A DNA stretch of 64,000 nucleotides from Hawksworthiomyces lignivorus (taxonomy: Eukaryota; Ascomycota; Sordariomycetes; Ophiostomatales; Ophiostomataceae), in NCBI GenBank assembly GCA_002917075.1, contig NTMA01000009.1, positions 434,001-498,000 on the forward strand, in the 5' to 3' direction. The position numbers and the translations under genes are program-made. Positions 34,819 through 45,757 of the stretch are shown here, in pieces. Under the pieces are notes generated by a model that was not told the origin of the DNA, did not search any database, and saw nothing but the letters and a program-made list of their open reading frames with translations. Position 1 is the first letter of the stretch. Every line of letters starts with the position of its first letter.

Positions 34819-36195
34819 TTAGGTAGCCTTTTCGATCTCAATATTGGATGCAGTCGAAGCCACATTCTCGTCATTTGTTGTAACAAGCTTCAGCTTCCCT
34901 ATATCATGAGAGTGCTGGAACTCTCTCGTTGCACCTGCCGCGTTTCCAAGTCGTCCCGTGTCAAAAATGACAGACACTTCTTCAACCGTAAGAAAATTAA
35001 AGAATTATTAACTGTGATAAATTGAGTGCATTCAAAAAGGGGAAACAGACTTACCGTGTTTCAGGGAAAAAAAGAATCACCAACACCAGATACATGGAAA
35101 TTGTCGCAATGTAGACGATGTAGGTATAAAAGGATGTGAGTGTTCATCCCCAAAGAGCAAAAGTAAGAATATGTTCCACTGACTATTTCCAGGCAATTGA
35201 TGCCAATGCAACAGGGTTCACCCATTGATTTTAAGATTTTCTGTTAACGATGGGTCTTACCAATGATATTAGGTTCGAGAGATAACGTACAAAGGCTTGT
35301 GCAACACTCTGGACGGACAGCTGAATACTCAGTCCCTTCAATCGCATGTGGTATGGCAAGATCTCCGCACCGTAAGAGACTATAGGTGAATCAATATTTG
35401 AAGGAAACTTTGATGAGCAATAGTTTGCAGCTGATTCTTACATGGGAGTGGCGTCCATCCAATGTCATAAAATCCGTAGTAGATAAAGAGCATAGGTACT
35501 GTCGTAATACCAACAGCGTGCGTTTGAGAAGTAGCAAAGCCACCCTATGGTCAAATATCAGAGTGAATGATTCATTTTCAACTAGAAATGTATCAAAGAA
35601 AACTTACCGAGAGGCCTGTCAAGATGATATATGATACCAGCATGCCAATAGTTGACAACAGCCAAAGCTTCCGGCGACCTGCCCGTTCGGCATTCAAAGA
35701 TCCGGCATAAGACAGAATAAAATTCCAGATTGCGATGCTGCCATTGATTCCGGCTATTTAGTTTCGTTAGCTGGGCGTTTGCTATATTCGCGAAAACCGT
35801 TCATGACCTACAAATCTGATCATTACTGGTGATCCCAACAAGCTTGGGAGCCGGCGCGAGGTAGTAAGTGATGATACCATTCCCCACCCAGGCCTAGATA
35901 GTTAGAATAAAAATATCTAATTCTATTAAGAGCTTTGTGAACGTACCGATCCAGTAGCCATTGTAAGCAGAACAAGAAGTCGTCGACGATTGCCTGGAGT
36001 CTTGAAAAAGTCGGTGTACTTCGTTCTTTTGTTGTCTTCTTCCTGTCTGATGGCATAACAGATTTCCTCATATTCATATCGGATCAAGTCATCATCACAG
36101 TCGCCATTTGCATGATACTTGGCGAGAATTCTAAAGGATAATGCGGGGTCTGGCGTAAGAGCCTGGGAGCCCGGGGAATCTATCGTGATCCAGTC
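34819..36195 (-). pseudogene. MFS sugar permease remnant lacking its N-terminal half
   Basis: Exons matching the second half of a sugar-porter protein can be read: SFRILAKYHANGDCDDDLIR, YTDFFKTPGNRRRLLVLLT, AWVGNGIISYYLAPAPKLVG, GINGSIAIWNFILSYAGSL, RRKLWLLSTIGMLVSYIIL, SYGAEILPYHMRLKGLSIQ, YTYIVYIATISMYLVLVILF, FPETR, and an intact tail (EEVSVIFDTGRLGN...IEIEKAT) to a TAA at 34819-34821. Upstream of about 36195 the reading degenerates (SPGSQALTPDP where PESPRWL is expected). No sequence for helices 1-6 is found to 37400. Relatives are lactose-permease-like transporters. The retained exon structure suggests a deletion of the 5' half rather than long decay. Confidence 0.7.
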
Positions 36196-37417
36196 GGTTA
36201 GAACATGTCCCCATGAACCAATTTAGTTTATCCGTCATTCTTCTTGGCCAGATTAGATTTGGCTGTCCGCACTTGGACGTAGAAGAAGAGACACATATCT
36301 TCAGTTACCGTTGGCACTCATAATCGCTAGCTTTATAAAATGTCTCCACTACGATATGATTAAGTTCAAGACCATTCTCGAGATGAAAGAGTATCGTGTC
36401 TTCCTGAGGTACACAGCCGCTGGCTATCTATGAACAATTCGATTCTGTTTGCTTGAACAGATATCATATATATTAATTTGGCTTGTACAAAAAAAGGCGT
36501 AAACCTTTATGCTTCCTCAACTCGAAAGTGGTGGAAAAAGAATGTTGCATACTTAAAGCTGCAATATAAAACGTGTCTTCGTCCTCTAAAAAACTCAAGT
36601 TTTTGTCCTTTTTGTGAGCTTCTACGCCTTGTCTCCTTCTTGTCAGGCAAAAACTTTGGATTGAAATTAAAACTGAGTAGCATAGGTATGACTAGCTTCT
36701 ATTCCTACAGTGGTAACATAAGTATAAGCTTAGGTCTACAGAGCATAAGATTTAAATCAGTAATCTATATTTTTTGTTTACACTTTTTCTGTCAAGACGT
36801 AGTATAACATGAAGTATACTGTGTTTCATTGTTACATTTCAGAGGGTCCAGTGGGAAAAGATATCTGCTGGTTGACCGGAAAAAAAAGAGAGTTCAACCA
36901 TAAGCACCGAATTTCACCGCGATATATTTCAAATTCGATATCAGCACTGAGAAACTGCTAACGAGCCATGTTTTTCCGGTTTGGAGTCAGAATTCATTTC
37001 TGGTTACGTCTTATTAGTGTCATTAAGCGGCAAACACGGTTTCTAGGCACGACTTCCACACAAGAAAAGTGCATGTGGTAAGACCTTGCTAGGCAGCTTG
37101 CTTACAACTGCGACCAAGATAAACATACGAACAACTAAATACGGGAGCTAAGTTGTAGTCTACTGTGCCAATCCTCTAACTCGTTATCCTCCGACTTATT
37201 ACTTTCCATCCCACTGTCCGATTCATCTACTTCCATCTCACTCAAAACCCTACCAACTATTGCTGGTTCTCACACGTCTGCCTTTCCTTTGCCATTTCCA
37301 GAGCTCTGGCCACGAAGATATCGGCGTCCGGGACAGCTGTATTGTTCCACGAGGTTAATCATTGAACTGTGTTCTTCCCGTTGAAATATTTTTAAACAAG
37401 CTACCCAATCTACAACC
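36196..37417. other. AT-rich gap, nothing identified
   Basis: Expected location of the missing 5' half of the permease remnant, but no membrane-helix-coding sequence is present on the minus strand. No other gene seen. Confidence 0.45.
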
Positions 37418-40400
37418 TTAGATTGTCCACCACTCTTGTCTCAGATTTTTTAACCAAGTGTTCCGTATCTCAATATCTTGCCCAAACGACTCCACGGCGA
37501 TTAACATTGCTTCTTCCGGGACAGGCCAAGCACGATAGAAATCGTGCTCTGGGTTGCACAGGTGGATGGGCATTTCCGCCCTATTTTGGGAGTCCTTCAA
37601 CAGAGCTAGACAGTCGCCACACCAATTGACGACAGAACACATCTCGCAGATGTACATTTCGTTGACGAGCTTTGGCGTCCGTTTGCAGCTAGCGCATGTA
37701 TATTCAACAGCATGCTCGTCTATATTCAGCTTTAACCCAGTTGATGGCGGCGCAGACGAGGTTGCCTTTATTGGTATCACTAGATTCTTGGCCGCGGATA
37801 ATGGGTTCTCGCCAGTATCAGCAGTTAGGTCCGTCACAGCAGATTGGCTTGTTTGGTTGATTTCAGCCGCCACATATCCTGCACCCACATGTCTCTCCCC
37901 TTCGACGTTGTCCGTTTGAGATTTGAATGTGCTAAAGAGAATGGCAAGAATTGCTCCTGCGTTTGTCTTGTCGCCTGCCTGAAAGAGCGTCGCACTGAGA
38001 CTCCGTAATCCAACTGTATCATTAGCTAGATCGTCATCATCAAGGGTGTTCAGTTCTTCTAGGACGCGTGCCCGGAATATCTTTCGCCAAACAGGCTCCT
38101 TTGCTCTCTTGTGGTCTCTTATCCAGCGACCCCATAACATGGCCGGGTGGTCGGTCCGGAAGAGGTCAAAGCCTTCGTATTTCTCATCAGAACTCGTGCA
38201 AACTTCGACAGCCAGCTGCTTCAATTTGTTCGCACTGCTTGACCGCAGATTTTGATCAAGATTTTTCTCCTCCACAGCTCTATCAAGGTACAGCTGTGCT
38301 AGGGTGTTCCTGGCCATCTTTCTCTGAGAGGCAAAGTCGGCTTGGAAGCTCTCACTCATCTGTGAGAGCCGTTGTAGAAATAGCTCCCATAATTCTATCG
38401 CCTCAGCTTCTAACCCGTAGTATCTGTATTTGATATAAGCAATCCAATACGGTAACACGACGTTTGATTTTTGGTCGCCTTCATTGGCAATCTGCAGGAC
38501 CTTGTCCATTGACTCCAACACAAAGCTTGGTCGACTATTTTGCGCGCAAGCCCAGCCGATTTCGTCGAATACATCCGCGTCATGTAGAAAGAGTCGAACT
38601 AGAAAGTTGTAGTCGTGTTTGGGAAACATACGCGCATCTAGAAATTCTAGTACGCGCATGAAATTTGTGGCGTCGTCCTGCTTTCTTAGTTCTTGGAGCA
38701 AGGTTTGCGTGGCATATGTGCCGTAGAAACTACTTTTAAACCCATTCTCTGCTGCTGTGAGTGCACCTTTGTAGTTGCCAATGCGTCTTTCCCACTCAGC
38801 TATTCGAGGCCAGAGATCGCAGCCGATCCAGTACATGTCTCGGGGCAAAGCATTGATTGCTTTTTCCTGCCACGAAATCGCTTCTTTCCACTGACCTTGG
38901 CTGCTAATGCAGATTCCAAGACCCTCCATTGCGACCCAGGCATTCGAATTGAGAGCGACAGCGGACCTATAATGTGAAATTGCAGCCTCATAATGTCTGC
39001 CGTCCATCAAGATCCAGCCAAGATACGTGTGCCAATACGCATCTTTTTCGAACTTTGCCCAGTTCGCTGCGTGCTCGATCTGGTCGGGTCCAAGTGTCAC
39101 AAAGAGTTGCTTGTTGCGGCTCCAGTCAAAATTCAGCTCCGAGGTTACGAAGCCAGCCTCTACCTGATCAAGTATATCAGCGTGTCTGCCACAGGTCACT
39201 GGTGGAGAGATGGATTGCCTACCTGGGTCAGCCAGCCCACAAGCAGAGAAGCCGGAAACTCTCCTTTATCGATGCATTCTTCGGTATCAAAAGCTTTCGC
39301 TCTCAGCCACATTGTTGATGCTGTCATCATAATCGGCCGCAAGAGGTCCTGCAGCGAATCCGCAGCCGAGAGCATCCAGGACACTGCGTCGCTGCCGTGC
39401 GACAAGTGCCCACGAACAGACTCGGCATCCTTGAACCAAGATTGCAGGAGTTTAAGGTAATAATCGGTTTGGACCCAAAGCTTCCAGAAAATTTGATGCG
39501 AGCTGTGAAATTCGTCATAGGAACCCACTGTACTTAGAAAACAGCGAGTTCCTGTCTCCGTCCCAAACAGCCAATACAGACCGTCGGTGATTTTTGCTAC
39601 CTGAACCGGTGATATTTGGTCTTTGTTTATGGTGTCCAGGTGAAAGGGTAAATGACACAGCGGATAGTCACAGATGAAGCGATAATCTTCAGGTTGAGAA
39701 ACCTCAAGTTGGAACATCTGCAGACACACTATGGTAATCTCGGACTGGGCGTCCCCGGCTTCAAGGATAATGCTAAGTGGCGGGTATTTACCTGCGTCAA
39801 CGCCGCCTCCTCGAGTGAGAAAATCTCTTATCCGAGCATGGCAGAACGCGACTTGCGTGTCCTTCTGACTTTGGGAGAGATGAAGGAGCGGCTGGTTGTC
39901 GGAGCCACTAGTATTGTCGCTTTGATCATCGGCAATGTCTTCGCCATGGTCAGTGTCCGTTTCATTTTCGCAGTCATTCTTATCGCGCGAAGCAGGCAGC
40001 GACGGTGAGGCGAAGATATCGTCATCATCGTCAGCTAGAGTATCATTTCTACTCTCGTCTTGGTCCTCGCATGGTTGATCAGAATACTCTTCACCATCAT
40101 TTTCTGGTTCAAAACTGGCTTCTGATTCACTCGACTCCGTGCAATCACAAGACGACCCGCTAGAACAGGTGTCATTGTCGAATTGTTCTTCGTCATCAGG
40201 ATCGATATTTTTTGGAAATCTCAAGTCAAACACTGAAGACAGTTTCCCACGCACATGCTTCCAGAGCAGATAGTAAGGGCTTCCGCCTGGCAGACTGACG
40301 GCCACATCCAGCTCTCCGAACTTCAAGGGCCGCCGCGCATATGACATGAGCATAAGCATCTTCCTCAAAACACCCTCATCAATTTCGTCATCCTTGGCGA

Positions 40401-42108
40401 GTCGATCTAGTACAGACCAAATCATCTTGTCTAGTGTGGAAGGAGGATTTGCCAGGATAGATTCGATTTGAGGGAGGTCCTTTCTCGCGAGATCATCTAG
40501 CAGGAGTTTTGCCCACAGGAACACGCCATCTGCCCCTTCCAAAACCTTTTTCAGAATCTTGCTTCTTTCTTCATCAGCTTTCTTAATACCGTTGTGCTTG
40601 ATTTTACGTAATTGGCCAAAGATGCTGAACGTCTCGAGTCGTCTGCTGATGTAGCTTTCGAGGTCCTGTCTATTCTTCAGATTGGAAACTTCAATGATTT
40701 GGTTCTTTTCTTGTCGACTGAAATCCATGTCACTCTTTAGAGATGTTCGTCCTATCGTTATAAACCGTATACCTGAACGAGGCGAGGTTTCCAAGGAGAC
40801 CAGGTCCCTCATTAGCTCAAGGATAGTGGTTCTTGTTTCCAATGTAGCCTCATCTAAGCCGTCAACAACAATAGTGACAGCCGACTCATTGGAAGTGTCA
40901 GAGTTATAATGTGCCAGAAATAGATTTTCCCAGGTCATCTCAGCAGTTGCGACGAGGCTCTGTTGGCGGCAGACATCTATTGCTCGGGTTTTGAAATCCA
41001 TGTCGTGCATCGCAATCTGCCAGGCCATTGTCTTCAAGATGGTGTTTGCGTCTCGGAGAGTTTCGCTGTTCTCATTTACAAAGAAATATGCTAGACGGTC
41101 GTCATCTCTTCTAGCCTCGGTGCTAGGTTCTAATAATGATTTGATGATATAGGTAGAAAGAAAACTTTTACCGACTCCAGGCCCGCCGAAAATCCAGAGA
41201 ACCGAAGTCTTGCGACTCATCCATGACCTGAAGAGCGGCTCATCCTGAAGCCATCTACCGCTGCCCTCGAGAAGCAGTCTCTTGTTCTTTATATAGGTTT
41301 CCTCAACATTGTCATACGCAGAGGTGCTGCATAGTACCTGATGAAGAAGATTATTGTCTTCGACTGTGGACGCTTTCTCACCTTGTTCCTTCACAATCTG
41401 GAGCACTTTTTCAACACTGTTTCTAGTCTTTTGAGCTGTTTCCTGCGCCTGGTCGCTCTTTGCCTCTATTCTCTGGGTGGTTGCGTAGGTTGCGCCGATC
41501 ACGTATTTTTGCTCGCTTGCTATAAGCTTGTTCAGGTCGTCAACGAGCTTCTTGGTGACCGAGTCTTTGGCTAAGAAGAGGACCCTCATAAATTGTTTAA
41601 ACAGACGCTGGTGAATAAGCTTCTCTGACCGGCCGATGACCCTTAATAGAACTCCCAGAATCGCTACGATCTTCGATCCCAAGGCATCATCTATACGGCT
41701 GCCCAGATACTGGTCCAGGCGTTCCGAGAATTCTTTGAGCTCTAGAAAAACCTGTTTGATCCAGTCATATGCGTCGCTGACCCCCTGGGCTGCCGTAATA
41801 AGCATTGCAACAGCACCAAGTACGACGCTTGCCGCCGTGCCATATACAGTCCCAGAAGCAATGGTACTGGTGACTTGTAGTATGGCGGTGAGGGGGTTGG
41901 TGAAAGATTGCACAGCGGACAGCAGGGTATCATTTTTGGAGCGAAACTTGTCAAAATCCAGGCCAGAGATTTTTATACGTGCGGCTAGATCGTCCAGATT
42001 CTCCATGGGTTTTAGTACCTTGAAGGAATCGTCAGAAAGATCGTGCTTAGTTTCTTGCTCGTACTGTTCCACAGCGCTCCTCCATAGTTCTTGAAAGTCA
42101 TTGTGCAT
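37418..42108 (-). CDS. NLR/STAND protein: Goodbye-NACHT-acidic-TPR-zinc finger
   Basis: Predicted 1543 residues in two exons (42108-39223 and 39163-37418). The 59-nt intron 39164-39222 joins LVGWLTQ to VEAGFVTSEL; without it a TGA ends the first part. Start ATG 42106-42108 (MHNDFQELWRSAVEQYEQE), although a good acceptor near 42163 allows an upstream exon. Domains: Goodbye-type fungal STAND N-terminal domain (about 1-200); NACHT ATPase with Walker A FGGPGVGKSFLSTYI (about 305) and Walker B TIVVDGLDEA (about 410); a very acidic Asp/Glu/Ser segment (about 640-720); TPR-like helices (GWILMDGRHYEAAISHYRSA, GQWKEAISWQEKAINALP); and a C-terminal ZZ-like zinc finger (YTCASC, YICEMC, WCGDC, HLCNPEHDFY). 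Such proteins are signal-sensing ATPases tied to fungal non-self recognition and cell death. The ligand of this one is unknown. Confidence 0.88.
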
Positions 42109-43835
42109 TGTTCTCTCCAGATAGGCGCAGAAGTCTTTAATTCTAGCGGTAGATAATAAATCCTGAAATAAAAAATTAGCATGAATAAATCCAGCAACGT
42201 TTGAAAAGCGCAATAAGCCTTTAAATTGAAGGTAGATATTGCAAGAAGAAAAACAAATAATTGAGCCCAAGTTAAGCAAGGGAGCAAAAATCTACGGACA
42301 AGTGCCATAGAAAAATAAGAACAGGATAACTGGATAGAGATTTTGCAGTATGTATGCATGAAAAATAAGCATTAAGCCTTTTTGGGCCGAGTGTCAGCGA
42401 ATGTCACAAAACAACACCGCAAGTTACAGTCTTTGTTAGGGCTGAATAACATGGCGCATAACCTCAAGTCGCCAGATAACAAATCATCCCGCATTATACC
42501 AACGCCACAGTGCCCAACGCACCTACACAAGAAAGAATATAACCAATGGATGTCTGTGTTGTAACCTCCATCGACCCCCTTTTTGGTTAACATTACTCCA
42601 CCAACTACAAAGCTCAGCTTTTTCTGCAGCTCATGCCACTGAGCAGGTCTGTGAGTCGCGGTTGGTGAGCCGTATTTTTGTGTCGCATATTTAGTCAGAT
42701 TTAACTTTTGGCGGCGGTGGGATGTGAGCAGGGCCGCTTAGGACTGTTGACTCAACTATCTGTTACCTTGCAAAGTTATTATTGAGATAGCAAACTAAAG
42801 ATTTTTAGTCTGTGTTATAATCTTATATTTCTAAGTTAGATGCGGTTCTAAGCGCTAAGTGACGATAACGTACAAACTGGCTAAGGGACGGTCCGTGTAG
42901 TGAACCATGTCCCTGGACCTATTACTGATAAATAGCGAATTAGCACCTGCTCTAAGGTCAAAAGCACGTTTGCTCTAATCAGTGAATGTTACTAGTTATG
43001 GTTTTCAGTTAGTGGCGTTCTTAAACAATTGTGTAAGTTTACTAATTTCGAACGCCTGCAAAACTAGCTATAGAGTCGCCGATAATGTTTGTCTCATGAT
43101 ATTCAGCGTGATAACGTGTATGGTGGCAGGGCGCTGCAGTTTCCACGCTTATCTTTCAAATGGGGCTCGGTTATGATAGACAATTATGAAAAATAATAAA
43201 TTAAGATTTCGTATCCCACTTGAATTTTGTTATTTGATATTGTCTGTTGCTGAACTATTCCCGCCGACTGTGGAAAATGGAGAATGAATAATGTGTAAGT
43301 CTGGGGCCGCTGGTATTAGGAACCTGTAGCCACCCCAATTAGGGTGAATCACTTGGTGGACGTACCTGAACCACTACCTTCTTAGTTATGGCGCTAGCCC
43401 TGCTATACGGGCGTGATCCAATCAAGAAAAATCTCCGTGATTTCCCAGTTAAAAGCCTGTAGAAACCCTCCGAGAAGAGCCACGGAAACCCTCCGAAAGG
43501 ACCATCGATCAACTTCACTCAATTGCTTGTGGCGAGACCTGCCTGTCTGTCTTTATGGTTTAGATAGACAGTTGGTATATTTTAATACAACTCGTATCTA
43601 CAATGGCTACTCTTGGTCGCTCTCTAATAATGCGGGAACCTCCGTCGCGCCTACTTTTGTTTCGATTAGATATCTGTAGGACATTTCTTTCCCCCGTTTT
43701 TACTTTTACGCTGGCAAATACTTCTTGGCATATTTCACAAAGCCCGCATTCTCCTTTTTTTATAAGATACCGCTACAGCTTCTCACTGCAATCACACCTG
43801 ATTTACCCATTCCACCAAGAGCAGCGGTAGGCGAC
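42109..43835. other. Divergent intergenic region
   Basis: Promoter space of the NLR (minus) and the dehydrogenase (plus). It holds no supported gene. A TATA-like TATAAGA starts at 43761, 75 nt upstream of the dehydrogenase ATG. Confidence 0.4.
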
Positions 43836-45131
43836 ATGGCTTCCACGGCAGCAGACGCACCAGCCTCTGGTATCCCGCCGACCATGCGCGCCTGGGTGCG
43901 CACACGGCGCGGTGCGGCAGTGCGCTCTCTTGAGCTGGCGGCCATCCCCACGCCCCCTGCACCGGAGGGCGCCTCTCCCGATGTGCTGATCCGCGTGTCG
44001 CACGTCGCGCTGCAGTTCAGCACCGAGGCTGGGCTGCAGCTGATCCCCGCGCTGCCATGCGCGGGGGACGGCAGAGGCGGCGGCGCGGCGTGGATCCCCG
44101 AGCTCGAGCTGTCGGGTGAAGTGGTGGCGGCGGGCGCGGTGGCGCCCTCGGAGGTGCGAGCTCCGGGCGTGCGCGTCGTCGCCTTCCAGAGCGTCGCGAG
44201 GCTGCTGTGCGGCCGCGGCGTGCTGTCCGAGTACGTGCGGCTGCCGGGCAGCCAGGTGGTGCGCATCGACCTAGAGGCAGCGCGGGCAGCTGACAGCGGC
44301 AACGGCGGCGGCGGTCGAGGGGCGATGGACATGGCGGCATGGTCGGGCGTGGTCTGCTGCGGCTGCACGGCGCTCAAGATGATCCGCACGGCTGGCGTGC
44401 GCGAGGGCCAGCGGCTGCTGATCAACGGGGCCAGCGGCTCCATCGGTACGGCGCTCACCCAGCTGTGCAAGCTGCGCGGCGCCTACGTGGTCGGTGTGGC
44501 TAGCGGTGCCAACGAGGCGCTGGTCCGGGGGCTCGGGGTCGATGAGGTAAGCGTTGCTGCGGTGATGTAGATAGACAGACGGACAAACACGCCGACTGAC
44601 CGGCTCTGTCGATGGGTGTCCCTCCCCCCTTTTATCTCTCTTGCTGCAAGTTGAACACGTTTTTTTTGCTGACTGGGAGCACATGCGACGAAAAAAAAAA
44701 GGTTCATCGACTATACCAAACACGACCTGCCGGCGTACCTGGCGCAGCACTACGGCGCAGACCCTTTCGACTTTGTCCTCGACTGTGTCGGTGTCCAGGC
44801 GCTCTTCACGCGCTCGCCCGCTTATCTCCGGCCCGAGGGTGCCGTGATAAATGTCGGCGCGCTCGAGGGCCCTCTCCTGCTCGCCCCTCTGGTCGCGCTG
44901 GCCAACATGCTGCGGCCTGCATGGCTTGGCGGCGTTCCGCGGCGCTACCATTTCTTCAGCAGCCCGCCGGTCCGCGACGACGTCATCGAGCTGGCGCGCC
45001 TGATCGAGGAGGGCCACCTGCACATCTACGTCGACTCGGTCTTCGCTATGGAGGACGCCGTGGCCGCCTATGCGCGCATCGCAACGAAACGTGCGCGCGG
45101 CAAGGTCGTCATCAAGGTGCGGAAAGATTAG
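43836..45131 (+). CDS. Medium-chain dehydrogenase/reductase (quinone-oxidoreductase type)
   Basis: NAD(P)H-dependent oxidoreductase of the MDR superfamily. Start ATG 43836 (MASTAADAPASGIPP). The N-terminal GroES-like domain (MRAWVRTRRGAAVRSLEL, PDVLIRVSHVALQFSTEAG) lacks the zinc-ligand set of classical alcohol dehydrogenases. The cofactor domain has GQRLLINGASGSIGTALTQL and FDFVLDCVGV, ending ARGKVVIKVRKD. The coding sequence is very GC-rich. The one intron is problematic: the obvious donor at 44547 with the AG at 44700-44701 leaves the frame off by one. A second donor at 44567 restores it and adds seven residues (VSVAAVM) before FIDYTKHDLPAYL. First gene of the metabolic group that extends to 57.5 kb. 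Confidence 0.85.
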
Positions 45132-45187
45132 GACGAGGGACCACTCATATAACGGCCAATTAATCTGTATGCCTATATCCCAAAAAA

Positions 45188-45209
45188 TTTTTTTTTTTTT
45201 TTTTTTTTT
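45188..45209. repeat. Poly(T) run of 22
   Basis: Homopolymer just after the dehydrogenase gene; probably a slippage tract. Confidence 0.8.
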
Positions 45210-45461
45210 CAGGTAGCTGTACCTTCAAGGCGAATGCAGCACCTGTGTGCTATCCATTGGGTAGCGATAGAAATATGTATTGGTGATTGGAGGCAATAAA
45301 CTTTGTTGCAGCGGCGTAAGACTTTGCCATATTGCCAGCCAAGGAGATTTTTCTCTTTTGCATTTAGAGCTGGAGTAAGCCTCTACAAGAAGGTATTGAA
45401 ACAAATCAAGACAACAGAAAGACTGCAGCAGCACAGGAAGTTCGGTACGAATAGAGAACCG

Positions 45462-45497
45462 CAAGAGACAGCACAAGAGACAGCACAAGAGACAGAG
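45462..45497. repeat. Three tandem copies of CAAGAGACAGCA
   Basis: Units at 45462-45473, 45474-45485 and 45486-45497; the third ends in GAG. They lie in purine-rich DNA about 260 bp before the regulator gene. Confidence 0.85.
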
Positions 45498-45757
45498 GAG
45501 GGAGGAGAACAGGGGCGGGGGGAGAGGAGAGGAGGCCGCATATGGCTGGTTATCAAGTGGAGTTAATTCGGCTATGTGGTTGGCTCACTAGTGGCCATAT
45601 TTCTTATGCGATTGGCTCGATACGGTGAAGCCTAAGATGTGGGAAATTGGTGCGCCGCCAGCGGAAATCATCGGCCTGCGAATAGGTTATCTGCTTCCGA
45701 TCTGCTTCGTCACCCTATTGCATTCAAATCCGTCTACTTTAGAAATTGACTCACATC

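Larger units (their letters stand above)
45132..45757. other. Intergenic region with poly(T) and a short tandem repeat
   Basis: Holds a run of 22 T at 45188-45209 and three tandem 12-nt units at 45462-45497. No gene seen. Confidence 0.5.

Noticed and set aside
39196..39222. NLR and TPR-finger parts as two separate genes
   Set aside because: A canonical 59-nt intron joins the frames precisely, and the downstream part has no ATG at its beginning.
43760..44470. Long minus-strand open frames opposite the MDR gene
   Set aside because: Shadow frames caused by the high GC of the real plus-strand coding sequence; low-complexity Pro/Arg/Ser translation.
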